DNA of 64,000 nt from positions 1-64,000 of the forward strand of contig JAPFEH010000078.1 in the NCBI GenBank assembly GCA_026169195.1, in the 5' to 3' direction. The stretch is from Dysosmobacter sp. (GTDB lineage Bacteria; Bacillota; Clostridia; Oscillospirales; Oscillospiraceae). The notes under the pieces are model-generated. The model saw only the letters and a list, made by a program, of their open reading frames with translations. It had not been told where the DNA came from and made no database searches. Shown here in pieces: positions 9,945 through 19,725 of the stretch (position 1 is the first letter of the stretch; every line of letters begins with the position of its first letter). The position numbers and the translations under genes are program-made.

Positions 9945-10556
9945 TCACTTTTTGGCTTTTCTGTCCACAGGCTGGACCTCCGGACCTTCATACCGCACCT
10001 CGTCCTTGATGCCGACCCGCACGTAAAAGCGGTGCATGAACCCGAAGGTAAAGCCGCCGGGCAGCATCCCGTTGACAAACAGCGCCGCCAAAACACCGAT
10101 CCCGGTGTCCAGTATGCGGTTCAGGGCGTAGGACACGTAAGTCTCCAAAGGCGTATTGAACAAAATGATGCACAGCACCACGCCGCCCGGCTGGACGCCG
10201 CCCACCCAGATGCACTGACACGCCAGAATCAGCACAATCACGCCGATAAACGTCAGCGGAATCAAAAACCAGCGGTTGCTGCCGTCCGGAAACAGTGCGG
10301 CATAGACAGCAAACAGCCCCATTCCCAGAAATCCGCCTACCAGCGTTCCGAAAAAGCGGTTTCCCCCGTGGAGCTTACTCATTTCATAGTCGCTGCCCAT
10401 GCCGAAAATGGCTCCAATGCAGGCAAATGCCGGACTGCGGTCCCAAAAAAAATAGATCAGCGCGCAGAGTGTGGCAGCCAGAGCCGTTTTGATATTCCGC
10501 AATCCGATCGTGGGAAGGTGGTATTCGGGTCGTTTACTGGGGGCCATGTCAGGCAT
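9945..10556 (-). CDS. Aromatic acid exporter (ArAE/FUSC)-like membrane protein
   Basis: The 203-residue protein has about five membrane helices and an N-terminal segment, LRNIKTALAATLCALIYFF, typical of the ArAE_1/FUSC-type proteins. The short length fits the membrane half without the cytoplasmic domain seen in longer members. The substrate is unknown. Two starts are possible, the ATG at 10556 and one three codons later, which has better spacing to AGGAG. It follows the YoaK-type gene by 169 bp and may be transcribed with it. Confidence 0.7.
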   Translation of the reverse strand: MPDMAPSKRPEYHLPTIGLRNIKTALAATLCALIYFFWDRSPAFACIGAIFGMGSDYEMSKLHGGNRFFGTLVGGFLGMGLFAVYAALFPDGSNRWFLIPLTFIGVIVLILACQCIWVGGVQPGGVVLCIILFNTPLETYVSYALNRILDTGIGVLAALFVNGMLPGGFTFGFMHRFYVRVGIKDEVRYEGPEVQPVDRKAKK

Positions 10557-10725
10557 CTCCTATCTCCTCATATTTCCGGCGTCACAACGGCCATCCGGCT
10601 TCACCGGCATTCAGATTTCGTTAAAAATTATATCAGTTTTCCGGACATAAAGAAAGGGGGACGGCACTGTTTTTTCAAAAACCGCCGGATTTCAGCAGGT
10701 TTTTTCGCATCGCTACCCCCCTGTT

Positions 10726-11385
10726 TTACAGGCACATCCAGAGAAACGCTCCCAGCTGCGGAAGCACCGCTGCCAGAACCGTCCGCTGTCCCAGAACCGG
10801 CACAAGCAGGCCGCCCAGCGCCGCACCGGCAATGAAGCAGCCGATCACCGTAAAATAGCAGCGTGCCGTCTCCAGATCCTCGCCGTCTTTTTCCCGCAGC
10901 CAGCGGGACAGCGCCGCCGTGCCGCTGCGGAGGTTTCCGGTGCACATGGTCGATGCAAAGCCGCGCCCCCGAACCTTGCGGAAGGCCTCCACCTGCATGG
11001 CGCACACAAAGGACACCATGACATTCACCGCGCTGTCGCCGCTGCCGGCAGGCAGAAAGGCCCCTGCCGCGGTCACTGCCATTTCCACTGCCAGCACGGC
11101 CTGTCTCCAATGCAGGGCACGGGTGGCCGGTGTCCGCCGCCGGAGAAATTCCACCACCAGAACCCCCAGCGAAAAAGCCGCCACCGGCACCAGATAATGT
11201 CCCGCGCACCGCCAGTCCCGTTCAGCCGCCCGAACCGCCAGCAGAACCATATTTCCCGTCTGCGCATTGGCAAAGACGCCGCCTCTGCACAAGTAGGTAT
11301 AAGCGTCCAGCAGACCGCCCGCCAGCGCCAGCAGCGCCGCGACCGTCAGAGATTCAGAAGGCTGGACTGCCGCTTTTTTCTTCAT
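10726..11385 (-). CDS. YoaK (DUF1275)-family membrane protein
   Basis: The 219 residues contain about six membrane segments. The N-terminal GGLLDAYTYLCRGGVFANAQ followed by TGNMVLL is the characteristic DUF1275 region, and a second family motif, FRKVRGRGFASTMCTGNLRS, lies near residue 135. Function is unknown across the family. The start lies only 16 bp after the terminator hairpin that follows carB-dapF. No promoter fits in that space, so expression should depend on read-through. Confidence 0.85.
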   Translation of the reverse strand: MKKKAAVQPSESLTVAALLALAGGLLDAYTYLCRGGVFANAQTGNMVLLAVRAAERDWRCAGHYLVPVAAFSLGVLVVEFLRRRTPATRALHWRQAVLAVEMAVTAAGAFLPAGSGDSAVNVMVSFVCAMQVEAFRKVRGRGFASTMCTGNLRSGTAALSRWLREKDGEDLETARCYFTVIGCFIAGAALGGLLVPVLGQRTVLAAVLPQLGAFLWMCL

Positions 11386-11400
11386 AAGCGCCTCTCCCGC

Positions 11401-11428
11401 GAAAAAGCCGGCGCTTGCAGCGCCGGCT
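11401..11428 (-). terminator. Terminator-like hairpin after carB-dapF
   Basis: A perfect 9-bp GC-rich stem pairs 11420-11428 with 11406-11414 around a 5-nt loop, followed on the minus strand by TTTTTC. It lies 12 bp past the carB-dapF stop and just ahead of the YoaK-type gene, so it may act as a partial terminator. Confidence 0.8.
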
Positions 11429-11439
11429 CTTTTCCGTTT

Positions 11440-14400
11440 TCAATATTCCATCTCGCCGGTGTAGACCAGCTTGGCGTCGCCTGTGAGCGTCACCCGTTCA
11501 TCGGTATAGTTGACGATCAGATCGCCGCCCTTGACCCGGACTGTCACGTCTCTGCCCTTTTCGCAAAGGCCGTTTGCCACGGCAGCCACCACCGCCGCGC
11601 AGGCGCCGGTGCCGCAGGCCATGGTTTCGCCGCTGCCCCGCTCCCAGACCCGCATTTTGATGGTGCTGGGATTCACCACGCGGATAAATTCCGTGTTGAC
11701 CCGTTCAGGGAAATAGGGCGCATGCTCGAACCGGGGGCCGATGAACTCCATGTCCACGGCATCCACACGGGGACAGAACACCACACAATGCGGGTTGCCC
11801 ATATCGACGCAGGTGATGTTGTAGGGCCGCCCGCCGATGCGCACGGGATAGTCCACCACCGTCTTTTCCGGAATGGCAAACTTCAGCGCCGCCGTATCCA
11901 GCGTGGCATATCCCATGTCCACACAGGCAGACGTGACCTTGCCGCCGGCTGTGTAGAGCTTCATCCGCTTGACGCCCTTGCCGGTTTCAATGGACAGCTC
12001 CTCCTTCCGGACAAGATGGTTGTCATAGAGGTACTTGCCCATGCACCGCAGGGCATTGCCCGCCATCATGCCCTCGCTGCCGTCGGCATTGAACATCCGC
12101 ATTCTGGCGTCGGCCTTATCCGAGCGCTCCATCAGCACAATGCCGTCCGCTCCCACGCCGTAATGCCGGTCACAGAAGGTCACGCACAGGGACTCGGGGC
12201 AGGTGATCTCCCCGTTGAAATTCTCAAAAAAGATGTAGTCGTTGCCGCAGGTCTGCATTTTGGAGAATGTCAGCTTCTGGCGCTCCGGACGCAGATGGCA
12301 GATATCCACCAGCTCCGTATTCTGCTGGGTATAACGGGAAGCCAGAATATCCGTCAGCGCATTGGCTGTATCCAAGGAGGTCAGGCAGGGGATTCCCAGC
12401 TGGACGCAGCGGTGATTCAGCCGGATAAAGTCCTTGATGTAATCCGGCTCCGTGGAACCCGTCAGGATCACATAGTCGATCTGTCCCTGCTCCAGCATCT
12501 CAAAGACGCGGCTGTCCTGTCCCAGCTTCCCGACGATCTCCACATCGGTTCCCAGCTGTGCGATCTCGCGGGCCGTTCCGTCGGTGGCATAGAGCTTGAA
12601 GCCCATCTCATCCAGCTTGCGGGCGATCCCCACGATCTCCGGCTGATCCCGCCGGTTGACAGAGATCAGCACGCCGGCGTGTTCGCTCTTTTCCACCTTA
12701 TAGCCGGCGGAAACCAGCCCTTTGAACAGGGCCTCCTGCAAATTCTTGCCCAGACCCAGCACCTCGCCGGTGGATTTCATCTCCGGAGAAAGCGCGGCGT
12801 TGGCGTCCGTGATTTTCTGGAAGGAGAACACCGGCACCTTCACTGCCACATAAGGCGGCTCCTTATAAAGCCCCGTGCCGTAGCCCAGCTCCGCCAGAGG
12901 CTGCCCCACCATGACTCTGGTGGCCAGATCCACCATGGGAACGCCGGTCACCTTGGAAATATAAGGCACCGTTCGGGAGGCGCGGGGGTTCACCTCGATG
13001 ACATACAGCTCGCCCTGATAGATCAGGTACTGAATGTTGATGAGGCCCTTGGTCCCCAATGCCAGCGCCAGCTTTTCCGAGCACTCGATGATGGTCTCCA
13101 GCATTTTATCGCTAATGGAGAAATGGGGATAGACCGCAATGGAGTCGCCGGAGTGGACGCCGGTGCGCTCAATGTGCTGCATCACACCGGGGATCAGCAC
13201 ATCCCTGCCGTCGGAGATGACATCCACCTCCAGCTCCTTGCCCATGAGGTACTGGTCCACCAGAACGGGGTTTTCGATCTTGCCGGAAAGAATGACCTCC
13301 ATATAGGTCTTGACATCCTCGTCATTGTGCGCGATCACCATGTTCTGACCGCCGATGACGTAGCTGGGGCGCAGCAGCACGGGGTAGCCCAGTTCGTGGG
13401 CGGCGTCCAGCGCCCCCTGCATTCCGGTGATGCCCATGCCGCGGGGCCGCTTGATGCCAAAGTTTTCCAGAAGCTCGTCGAACCGCTCCCGATCCTCCGC
13501 CATGTCGATGGATTCCGCGGAGGTTCCCAGAATCCGGATCCCCTGCTCATCTAAGAATTTCGTCAGCTTGATGGCCGTCTGACCGCCGAAGGCTACAACC
13601 ACGCCCACAGGCCGTTCCACCGCAATGATGTGCATGACATCCTCGGGATACAGCGGCTCAAAATACAGCCGGTCAGCGGTATCATAGTCGGTGGACACCG
13701 TCTCGGGGTTGTTGTTGACAATGACCACCTCATAGCCCAGATTCTTCAAGGTCCAGACACAGTGAACGGAAGAGTAGTCAAACTCAATGCCCTGTCCGAT
13801 GCGGATCGGTCCGGAGCCAAGCACCATGATGACGGGCTTTCCGCTGCGGGGGAACCGGCGGGACTCGCAGTACTGATCGAAGCTGGAATAGAAATACGGC
13901 GTTTCAGCGTCAAACTCGGCGCCGCAGGTATCCACCATCTTGTATACCGCCTCAGCAGGCTCCGCCGGCAGCTGTTCCGCCCCGGCCAGACGCAGCAGGG
14001 TCTGATCCGGATAGCCCATCTTCTTGCCCTTCCGGTAGTGCTCCGCCGCAAGGCCCTCCCGCTCCAGTGCCATCTCAAAGTCCGCCATCTTCTTCAGCTT
14101 GCTGAGGAACCAGCGGTCGATCATGGTGATGGAGTGGATCTCATCAATGGAAATGCCGGACTTCAGCGCCTCGAATACGGTAAAGAGACGGTGGTCGTCC
14201 ACCCGCCGCAGCCGCTCCCAGATCGGAGCGGTATCCTCCGGATCCTTTTTGCGGTTCAGGGTATCCATGCCGATCTCAGCGCCCCGAACGGCCTTCATCA
14301 GCGCCATCTCAAAGCAGGGCGCAATGGACATGACCTCACCGGTGGCCTTCATCTTGGTCCCCAGCGTGCGGGAGGCATCCGCAAACTTATCAAAGGGCCA

Positions 14401-15477
14401 TTTGGGGAACTTCACCACAATGTAGTCCACAGACGGCTCAAAGCAGGCACAGGTCTTGCCCGTAATATCGTTTTTGATCTCGTCCAGCGTATAGCCCAGC
14501 GCCAGACGGGTGGTCATTTTGGCAATGGGATAGCCGGTGGCCTTGGAAGCCAGCGCGGAAGAGCGGGAAACACGGGGGTTCACTTCGATGACGGCATACT
14601 CAAAGCTCTCAGGATGGAGCGCAAACTGCACATTGCAGCCGCCCACGATCTCCAGATGGGTCACAATGTCCAGCGCAGCCCGGCGGAGCATCTGGAACTC
14701 CTGATCCGCCAGCGTCTGCGTAGGCGCCACCACAATGGAGTCGCCGGTATGAACGCCCACGGGGTCCAGATTCTCCATGGAGCAGATGGCAATGGTATTG
14801 CCGGCGCTGTCCCGCATGGTTTCAAACTCGATTTCCTTCCAGCCGAAGATGGCACGCTCCACCAGAATCTGCGTGATGGGAGAGGCGTCCAGACCGGTCT
14901 GGGCAATCACCCGCAGCTCCGCCTCGTTGGCGGCGGCGCCGCCGCCTTCACCGCCCAGCGTAAACGCGGGACGGACAATGACCGGATAGCCGATGCGGGC
15001 AGCCACCTCCAGCGCCTGCTCCACCGTCTCGGCAATGTCGGAGGCGATCACCGGCTGGCCGATCTCCTCCATGGCTTCTTTGAAAAGCTCCCGATCCTCT
15101 GCCCGTGTGATGGAGCGGGCAGAGGTGCCCAGCAGCCGCACACCCTGTTCCGCCAGAAAGCCCTCTTTGTCCAGCTGCATGGCCATGGTCAGGCCCGTCT
15201 GACCGCCCAGTCCCGCCAGAACAGAATCCGGCTTTTCCTTTTTGATAATCCGCTTGATGGTCTCCGTGGTCAGCGGTTCCAGATAGATCTCATCCGCCAT
15301 GGCCTGATCGGTCATGATGGTGGCAGGGTTGGAGTTGCACAGCACCACGTTGACGCCGGCATCCTTCAGCACCCGGCAGGCCTGCGCACCTGCATAGTCA
15401 AACTCCGCAGCCTGTCCGATCACGATCGGTCCGGAGCCGATCACCAGTACTTTTTTAATGCTTTGATCCAGAGGCAT
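11440..15477 (-). CDS. carB-dapF: Carbamoyl-phosphate synthase large subunit fused to diaminopimelate epimerase
   Basis: The 1345-residue product joins two enzymes of different pathways. Residues 1 to about 1065 are a full CarB: two ATP-grasp halves (IGSGPIVIGQAAEFDY near residue 12 and LGSGPIRIGQGIEFDYSS near 553) and a C-terminal MGS-like allosteric domain from about 935. Residues about 1067-1345 are a full DapF, which interconverts LL- and meso-diaminopimelate. Both catalytic cysteines are present, in GNALRCMG (about 1142) and MACGTGACA (about 1287). No stop and no ribosome site lies at the junction, which is a short linker near ICHLRPERQKLTFSKM. Its ATG overlaps the carA stop (TAATG). The fusion is real in this sequence; activity of both halves is inference. 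Confidence 0.95.
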   Translation of the reverse strand: MPLDQSIKKVLVIGSGPIVIGQAAEFDYAGAQACRVLKDAGVNVVLCNSNPATIMTDQAMADEIYLEPLTTETIKRIIKKEKPDSVLAGLGGQTGLTMAMQLDKEGFLAEQGVRLLGTSARSITRAEDRELFKEAMEEIGQPVIASDIAETVEQALEVAARIGYPVIVRPAFTLGGEGGGAAANEAELRVIAQTGLDASPITQILVERAIFGWKEIEFETMRDSAGNTIAICSMENLDPVGVHTGDSIVVAPTQTLADQEFQMLRRAALDIVTHLEIVGGCNVQFALHPESFEYAVIEVNPRVSRSSALASKATGYPIAKMTTRLALGYTLDEIKNDITGKTCACFEPSVDYIVVKFPKWPFDKFADASRTLGTKMKATGEVMSIAPCFEMALMKAVRGAEIGMDTLNRKKDPEDTAPIWERLRRVDDHRLFTVFEALKSGISIDEIHSITMIDRWFLSKLKKMADFEMALEREGLAAEHYRKGKKMGYPDQTLLRLAGAEQLPAEPAEAVYKMVDTCGAEFDAETPYFYSSFDQYCESRRFPRSGKPVIMVLGSGPIRIGQGIEFDYSSVHCVWTLKNLGYEVVIVNNNPETVSTDYDTADRLYFEPLYPEDVMHIIAVERPVGVVVAFGGQTAIKLTKFLDEQGIRILGTSAESIDMAEDRERFDELLENFGIKRPRGMGITGMQGALDAAHELGYPVLLRPSYVIGGQNMVIAHNDEDVKTYMEVILSGKIENPVLVDQYLMGKELEVDVISDGRDVLIPGVMQHIERTGVHSGDSIAVYPHFSISDKMLETIIECSEKLALALGTKGLINIQYLIYQGELYVIEVNPRASRTVPYISKVTGVPMVDLATRVMVGQPLAELGYGTGLYKEPPYVAVKVPVFSFQKITDANAALSPEMKSTGEVLGLGKNLQEALFKGLVSAGYKVEKSEHAGVLISVNRRDQPEIVGIARKLDEMGFKLYATDGTAREIAQLGTDVEIVGKLGQDSRVFEMLEQGQIDYVILTGSTEPDYIKDFIRLNHRCVQLGIPCLTSLDTANALTDILASRYTQQNTELVDICHLRPERQKLTFSKMQTCGNDYIFFENFNGEITCPESLCVTFCDRHYGVGADGIVLMERSDKADARMRMFNADGSEGMMAGNALRCMGKYLYDNHLVRKEELSIETGKGVKRMKLYTAGGKVTSACVDMGYATLDTAALKFAIPEKTVVDYPVRIGGRPYNITCVDMGNPHCVVFCPRVDAVDMEFIGPRFEHAPYFPERVNTEFIRVVNPSTIKMRVWERGSGETMACGTGACAAVVAAVANGLCEKGRDVTVRVKGGDLIVNYTDERVTLTGDAKLVYTGEMEY

Positions 15478-16541
15478 TACAGTGCACCGCCTTTCATCAG
15501 ATCCGCAAAACGGGTAAACAGGAACGCAGTATCCTTGGGTCCGGTGTGCGCCTCCGGATGGAACTGCACGGTAAAGGCCCGCAGAGCGGGGTAATCGATT
15601 CCTTCACAGGTGCCGTCGTTGGCATTGACGAAGCGGACCGTTCCCTCCGTCACGCTCTCACCGTCCACGGCGTAGCCATGGTTCTGGCTGGTGATGTAGG
15701 TGCGGACGCCCTTCAGATCCCGCACCGGCTGGTTGCCGCCCCGATGGCCGTATTTCAGCTTGTAGGTTCTGCCGCCGGCAGCCAGCGCCGTCAGCTGATG
15801 CCCCAGACAAATCCCCATCAGCGGCACCTGCCCCAGAAGCTTCTGGATCTGCCGGATCTGGTCATCATTTTCCGCCGGATCTCCGGGGCCGTTGGAAAGG
15901 ACCACGCCGTCCGGAGCCATTGCCAGAATCTCTTCCGCGGATGCGGAGGCAGGGACCGTGGTTACGGTGCAGCCGTTTTTCTGGAGGCCCAGCAGAATGT
16001 GGCGTTTGACGCCGTAGTCGATCAGCACGACCTTGTGCCGCTCCTCCCCCAGTGCGGGGTACACGGCGGAGGTCTGGCAGGTGACGGCATTCACCGCTCC
16101 CTGAACGGCATAATGCTCCACCGGCGAAAGATCCGCGGGGACCTCGTCGCACAGGCAGGCGTTCATCACGCCGTGCTCGCGGATGATCCTCGTCAGCTCC
16201 CGTGTATCCACGCCCCACAGCCCCGGAACGCCCTGCTCCTTCAAAAAGGTATCCAGATCGCAGTCCGTACGGAAGTTGGACGGTGCATCGCACCACTCCC
16301 GCACCACATATCCCTTTACGCAGCAGGCGCCCTCAAAATCCTCCCGGATGATCCCGTAGTTGCCGATCAGAGGATACGTCTGCATGACGATCTGTCCTGC
16401 ATAGCTGGGGTCTGTCAGGGTCTCCACATAGCCGCACATGCCCGTGGTAAAGACCAGCTCTCCGATCGAATCCGTTTCCGCGCCGAAGCGGATCCCCTCG
16501 AACACCTGGCCGTTCTGGAGCACCAAATAGCCTTTTTTCAT
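15477..16541 (-). CDS. carA: Carbamoyl-phosphate synthase small (glutaminase) subunit
   Basis: CarA hydrolyses glutamine and passes ammonia to CarB for carbamoyl phosphate, the precursor of pyrimidines and arginine. The 354-residue length is normal. The N-terminal CPSase domain is followed by a class I amidotransferase with the nucleophile in MGICLGHQL (about residue 239), SNGPGDP before it, and the catalytic His-Glu in FHPEA. The stop overlaps the carB start by one base. A promoter lies about 55 bp upstream, and no PyrR-type attenuator is visible in the short leader. Confidence 0.96.
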   Translation of the reverse strand: MKKGYLVLQNGQVFEGIRFGAETDSIGELVFTTGMCGYVETLTDPSYAGQIVMQTYPLIGNYGIIREDFEGACCVKGYVVREWCDAPSNFRTDCDLDTFLKEQGVPGLWGVDTRELTRIIREHGVMNACLCDEVPADLSPVEHYAVQGAVNAVTCQTSAVYPALGEERHKVVLIDYGVKRHILLGLQKNGCTVTTVPASASAEEILAMAPDGVVLSNGPGDPAENDDQIRQIQKLLGQVPLMGICLGHQLTALAAGGRTYKLKYGHRGGNQPVRDLKGVRTYITSQNHGYAVDGESVTEGTVRFVNANDGTCEGIDYPALRAFTVQFHPEAHTGPKDTAFLFTRFADLMKGGAL

Positions 16542-16594
16542 AGCTTTCTCCCGCCTTTTGACCGTATTTTCCCATTTTTGATGATTTCTATGTT

Positions 16595-16623
16595 ATTATG
16601 CTGCTTTTTTCCCCAACAGTCAA
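16595..16623 (-). promoter_or_regulatory. Promoter of carA
   Basis: A -35 TTGACT (complement of 16618-16623), a 17-bp spacer and a -10 CATAAT (complement of 16595-16600) predict a leader of only about 45 nt before carA. Confidence 0.65.
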
Positions 16624-16642
16624 CGCTTCCCTGCATCTTCAC

Positions 16643-16675
16643 AAGTAGACTTTGCTCCCGCGCAAGGTACTACTT
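16643..16675. repeat. Inverted repeat upstream of the carA promoter
   Basis: Segments 16643-16655 and 16662-16675 pair over 13 bp with one bulge and one wobble, around a 6-nt loop. Five T residues follow on the plus strand, so it looks like a plus-strand terminator, yet no plus-strand gene lies upstream. The rest of the 16542-16846 gap holds only the carA promoter and the lepA terminator. Confidence 0.45.
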
Positions 16676-16759
16676 TTTGTGCATTTTCGAGAAGGTCAAC
16701 CTATTTCTCCGTTTTTCAGGGGTTCCGGTCCGTCCCGCAGCCGCCTGCCGTCCGGACAG

Positions 16760-16798
16760 ACAAAAGCTCCTTCGTATGGATTTCATACGAAGGAGCTT
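16760..16798 (-). terminator. Terminator of the lepA operon
   Basis: A perfect 15-bp stem pairs 16784-16798 with 16764-16778 around a 5-nt loop, followed on the minus strand by a short T-run. It lies about 50 bp after the lepA stop. Confidence 0.8.
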
Positions 16799-16846
16799 CC
16801 ATGAGGATCCTTTAGGGGGCAGCCTGCTGCCGGTGCGGAGGACCGG

Positions 16847-18652
16847 TCACTCGTCCAGCTTCAGCACCGCCAGAAACGCCTCTGTCGGCACCTGTACCGT
16901 TCCCAGACTCCGCATCTTCTTTTTGCCCTCTTTCTGCTTTTCCAGCAGCTTCTTCTTGCGGGTCACGTCGCCGCCGTAGCACTTGGCAAGCACGTCCTTC
17001 CGCATGGCCTTGATGGTCTCCCGCGCAATGACACGGCCGCCGATGGCAGCCTGAATGGGGATCTCAAAGAGCTGGCGGGGCACGTTCTCCTTCAGCTTCT
17101 CGCACAGGCGGCGGGCACGGGGGTAGGCTTTGTCCTTGTGGGCAATAAAGCTGAGGGCGTCCACCTTGTCGCCGTTCAAAAGCAGGTCCACCTTCACCAG
17201 CTCGCTGGGCCGGTAATCGGACAGCTCATAATCCAAAGAGGCATAGCCCTTGGTATTGGCCTTCAGCGTGTCAAAAAAGTCGTAGATGATCTCGTTGAGC
17301 GGCATCTGGTAATGCAGCTCAACCAGATGGGTATCCAGATACTGCATATCCTTGAATTCCCCCCGGCGGGCCTGACACAGCGGCATGATATTGCCCACAT
17401 AGTCGTTGGGACTGATGATGGAGACCTTCACATACGGCTCTTCGGCCCGCTCAATGGAGGCAGGGTCCGGATAATTGTGGGGATTGTCCACCCGCACCAT
17501 GGTGCCGTCGGTCTTGTAGACATGATAAATCACCGAAGGCAGGGTCGTTACCAGATCCAGATCAAATTCCCGCTCCAGTCGCTCCTGAATGACCTCCATA
17601 TGGAGCATTCCAAGGAAACCGCAGCGGAAGCCGAAGCCCAGCGCCACAGAGGTCTCCGGCTCAAAGGACAAGGACGCGTCGTTCAATTGCAGCTTCTCCA
17701 GCGCATCCCGCAGGTCCGGATATTTGCTGCCGTCCTCCGTGTAGATTCCGCAGTAGACCATAGGCTGCACGGGGCGGTAGCCCGGCAGCGGCTCCGCTGT
17801 GGGGCAGGCGGCATCGGTGACGGTGTCGCCTACACGGGTATCCTGCACATTTTTGATGCTGGCGGTGAAGTAGCCCACCTCGCCGGCCCGCAGGCAGTCG
17901 CAGGGCTCCAATCCCAGCGGCAGCAGGTGTCCGCACTCCAGCACGGAATACGTGGTGCCGGTCGCCATCATCTTCACCGTCTGGCCGACCCGCAGCGTCC
18001 CCTCCATCAGCCGCAGATAGACGATGACGCCCCGATAGCTGTCATACTGGCTGTCAAAAATCAGGGCCTTCAGGGGTGCGGTTTCATCTCCGGCAGGCGC
18101 GGGAATATGCTGCACCACGTCTTCCAGCACAGCCTGAATGTTGATGCCCATTTTGGCAGAGATCTCCGGCGCGTCCATGGCGGGCAGCCCGATGATGTCC
18201 TCCACCTCCTGCTTGGATTTCAGGGGATCTGCCGCCGGAAGATCGATTTTGTTGAACACCGGCAGGATCTCCAGATCGTGCTCCATAGCAAGATACGTGT
18301 TGGCCAGCGTCTGCGCCTCCACGCCCTGTGTGGAATCCACCACCAGCACCGCCCCTTCACAGGCTGCAAGGGAACGGGAGACCTCATAGTTGAAGTCCAC
18401 GTGGCCCGGCGTGTCAATGAGGTTCAGCTCATAGACCTCCCCGTCCTGCGCCCGGTAGTTGAGCCGGACCGCCCGCGCCTTGATGGTGATGCCCCGTTCC
18501 CGCTCCAAATCCATATTGTCCAGCAGCTGATCTGCCATCTGCCGCTTCGCCACCGCGTCGCATTGCTCCAGCAGGCGGTCCGCCAGCGTGGACTTGCCGT
18601 GGTCAATGTGGGCAATGATGGAAAAATTCCGGATATTGGCTTGTTTACTCAT
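16847..18652 (-). CDS. lepA: Elongation factor 4 (translational GTPase)
   Basis: LepA is a ribosome-binding GTPase involved in translation quality under stress and in initiation. The 601 residues include the P-loop [14 protein letters not shown], the G2/G3 region [13 protein letters not shown] and [14 protein letters not shown] (G4), EF-Tu domain 2, and the LepA-specific C-terminal domain with the [20 protein letters not shown] motif. I chose the ATG at 18652, after AGGGAGG. It lies 20 bp after the SGNH-like gene, with no promoter between, so it appears to end the XRE-MBOAT-SGNH transcript. Confidence 0.97.
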   Translation of the reverse strand: MSKQANIRNFSIIAHIDHGKSTLADRLLEQCDAVAKRQMADQLLDNMDLERERGITIKARAVRLNYRAQDGEVYELNLIDTPGHVDFNYEVSRSLAACEGAVLVVDSTQGVEAQTLANTYLAMEHDLEILPVFNKIDLPAADPLKSKQEVEDIIGLPAMDAPEISAKMGINIQAVLEDVVQHIPAPAGDETAPLKALIFDSQYDSYRGVIVYLRLMEGTLRVGQTVKMMATGTTYSVLECGHLLPLGLEPCDCLRAGEVGYFTASIKNVQDTRVGDTVTDAACPTAEPLPGYRPVQPMVYCGIYTEDGSKYPDLRDALEKLQLNDASLSFEPETSVALGFGFRCGFLGMLHMEVIQERLEREFDLDLVTTLPSVIYHVYKTDGTMVRVDNPHNYPDPASIERAEEPYVKVSIISPNDYVGNIMPLCQARRGEFKDMQYLDTHLVELHYQMPLNEIIYDFFDTLKANTKGYASLDYELSDYRPSELVKVDLLLNGDKVDALSFIAHKDKAYPRARRLCEKLKENVPRQLFEIPIQAAIGGRVIARETIKAMRKDVLAKCYGGDVTRKKKLLEKQKEGKKKMRSLGTVQVPTEAFLAVLKLDE

Positions 18653-18672
18653 ATGCAAAAACCTCCCTGAGG

Positions 18673-19713
18673 TCATTTCCAGATTTGCTCATAGTCGTAG
18701 TGTACCACAAAATCCCGCAGACCGTCCAGCACTTCCCGCCGGTTTTCTTCCGTCAGACGGTATTGTCCCGCAGGCATGGCCTGCGCCATGCGGTAGGTCA
18801 CCCGCCCCGCCACATGGATGTGGTCCGCGTAATGGTCCAGATTCGTGATGATCTCCTTGTCCGCCATAAAAAACTGCAGCTCCGCATTGTCATAGCCCAG
18901 CAGCGTCTCCGTCGTCTCATCCAGCAGCTTCAGCATGGCGTCCGTCTGGCCCAGCCGGTCCATTTTGTCCCAGAACAGGATGCTGTACGGCGAGAAAAAG
19001 AAAATAAATTCCGTGTCCGGATGCCGTTCCAGCCATCCGCGGACCACCCGCAGGTTTTCCCGTCCGGATTCCAGAAAGCTGTCCGCCGGCACAGCCGCCC
19101 CGACTGCCTCCGGACGCTCATAGCCTGCCAGAGCCAGTTCTTTTGAAAAAAACACGTTGCCGTCCCACACAAACGCGTCCTGCAGGGGACGGGTCTCTCC
19201 CGCCGCCTTTTTCAGCAGCGCATACCCCGACCGCAGCAGCGCGTCCTTGTTCAAAAGATACTGCCCGTCGTTCCACGGGCTGCTGTCATAGAGATACTCC
19301 GGCAGCTGATCCGGCTCCTGTGCGGGGTCCCGCGCCAGCAGATTGGGGTCCAGACCGAAAATCACCCGCTTGACGTCCTGACAGTTGAAGGCATACTCCA
19401 GCGCCCGATCAAACTCCCGGAAGCCGCCGTTGGGAAAGGTGACCTTCACGGTGGACGTATCGTAAAACACATCAAACCAGAAGGGGCGGTAATTGGCCGC
19501 CAGAGAAGACCCCATCAGCACCGTCTCATAGCTCTGGCTGCGCAGAAGCCCCGCGCCCTGAGCACGCTGGTCAAACCAGACCTCTCCCTCGGGGTCCGGA
19601 TCCCGATAGTGAAAAAAGGGATCTGCCAGACGGACTGTCCCCGCGCACAGCGCCAGCAGCACACAGGCTGTCAAAAGACACACCGCCGTCCATCGCCGGT
19701 AAGCTCGTTTCAA
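18673..19713 (-). CDS. SGNH/DHHW-like partner protein of the MBOAT acyltransferase
   Basis: The 346-residue protein has an N-terminal membrane anchor (about residues 9-30) followed by an extracytoplasmic domain. A GSSLAANY segment (about residue 67) resembles the block I serine motif of SGNH-like esterase/acyltransferases, and DHIHVAGRV near residue 295 could supply the catalytic Asp-x-x-His-type element. Such proteins commonly pair with MBOAT acyltransferases to move O-acyl groups onto surface polymers. The start is a TTG with a G-rich ribosome site, 12 bp after the MBOAT gene. The acyl acceptor is unknown. Confidence 0.7.
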   Translation of the reverse strand: MKRAYRRWTAVCLLTACVLLALCAGTVRLADPFFHYRDPDPEGEVWFDQRAQGAGLLRSQSYETVLMGSSLAANYRPFWFDVFYDTSTVKVTFPNGGFREFDRALEYAFNCQDVKRVIFGLDPNLLARDPAQEPDQLPEYLYDSSPWNDGQYLLNKDALLRSGYALLKKAAGETRPLQDAFVWDGNVFFSKELALAGYERPEAVGAAVPADSFLESGRENLRVVRGWLERHPDTEFIFFFSPYSILFWDKMDRLGQTDAMLKLLDETTETLLGYDNAELQFFMADKEIITNLDHYADHIHVAGRVTYRMAQAMPAGQYRLTEENRREVLDGLRDFVVHYDYEQIWK

Positions 19714-19725
19714 AACCGCGCCCCC

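Noticed and set aside
11110-15594. Long plus-strand open frames opposite carB-dapF
   Set aside because: Shadows of a 1345-codon gene with clear homology; no ribosome sites or domains.
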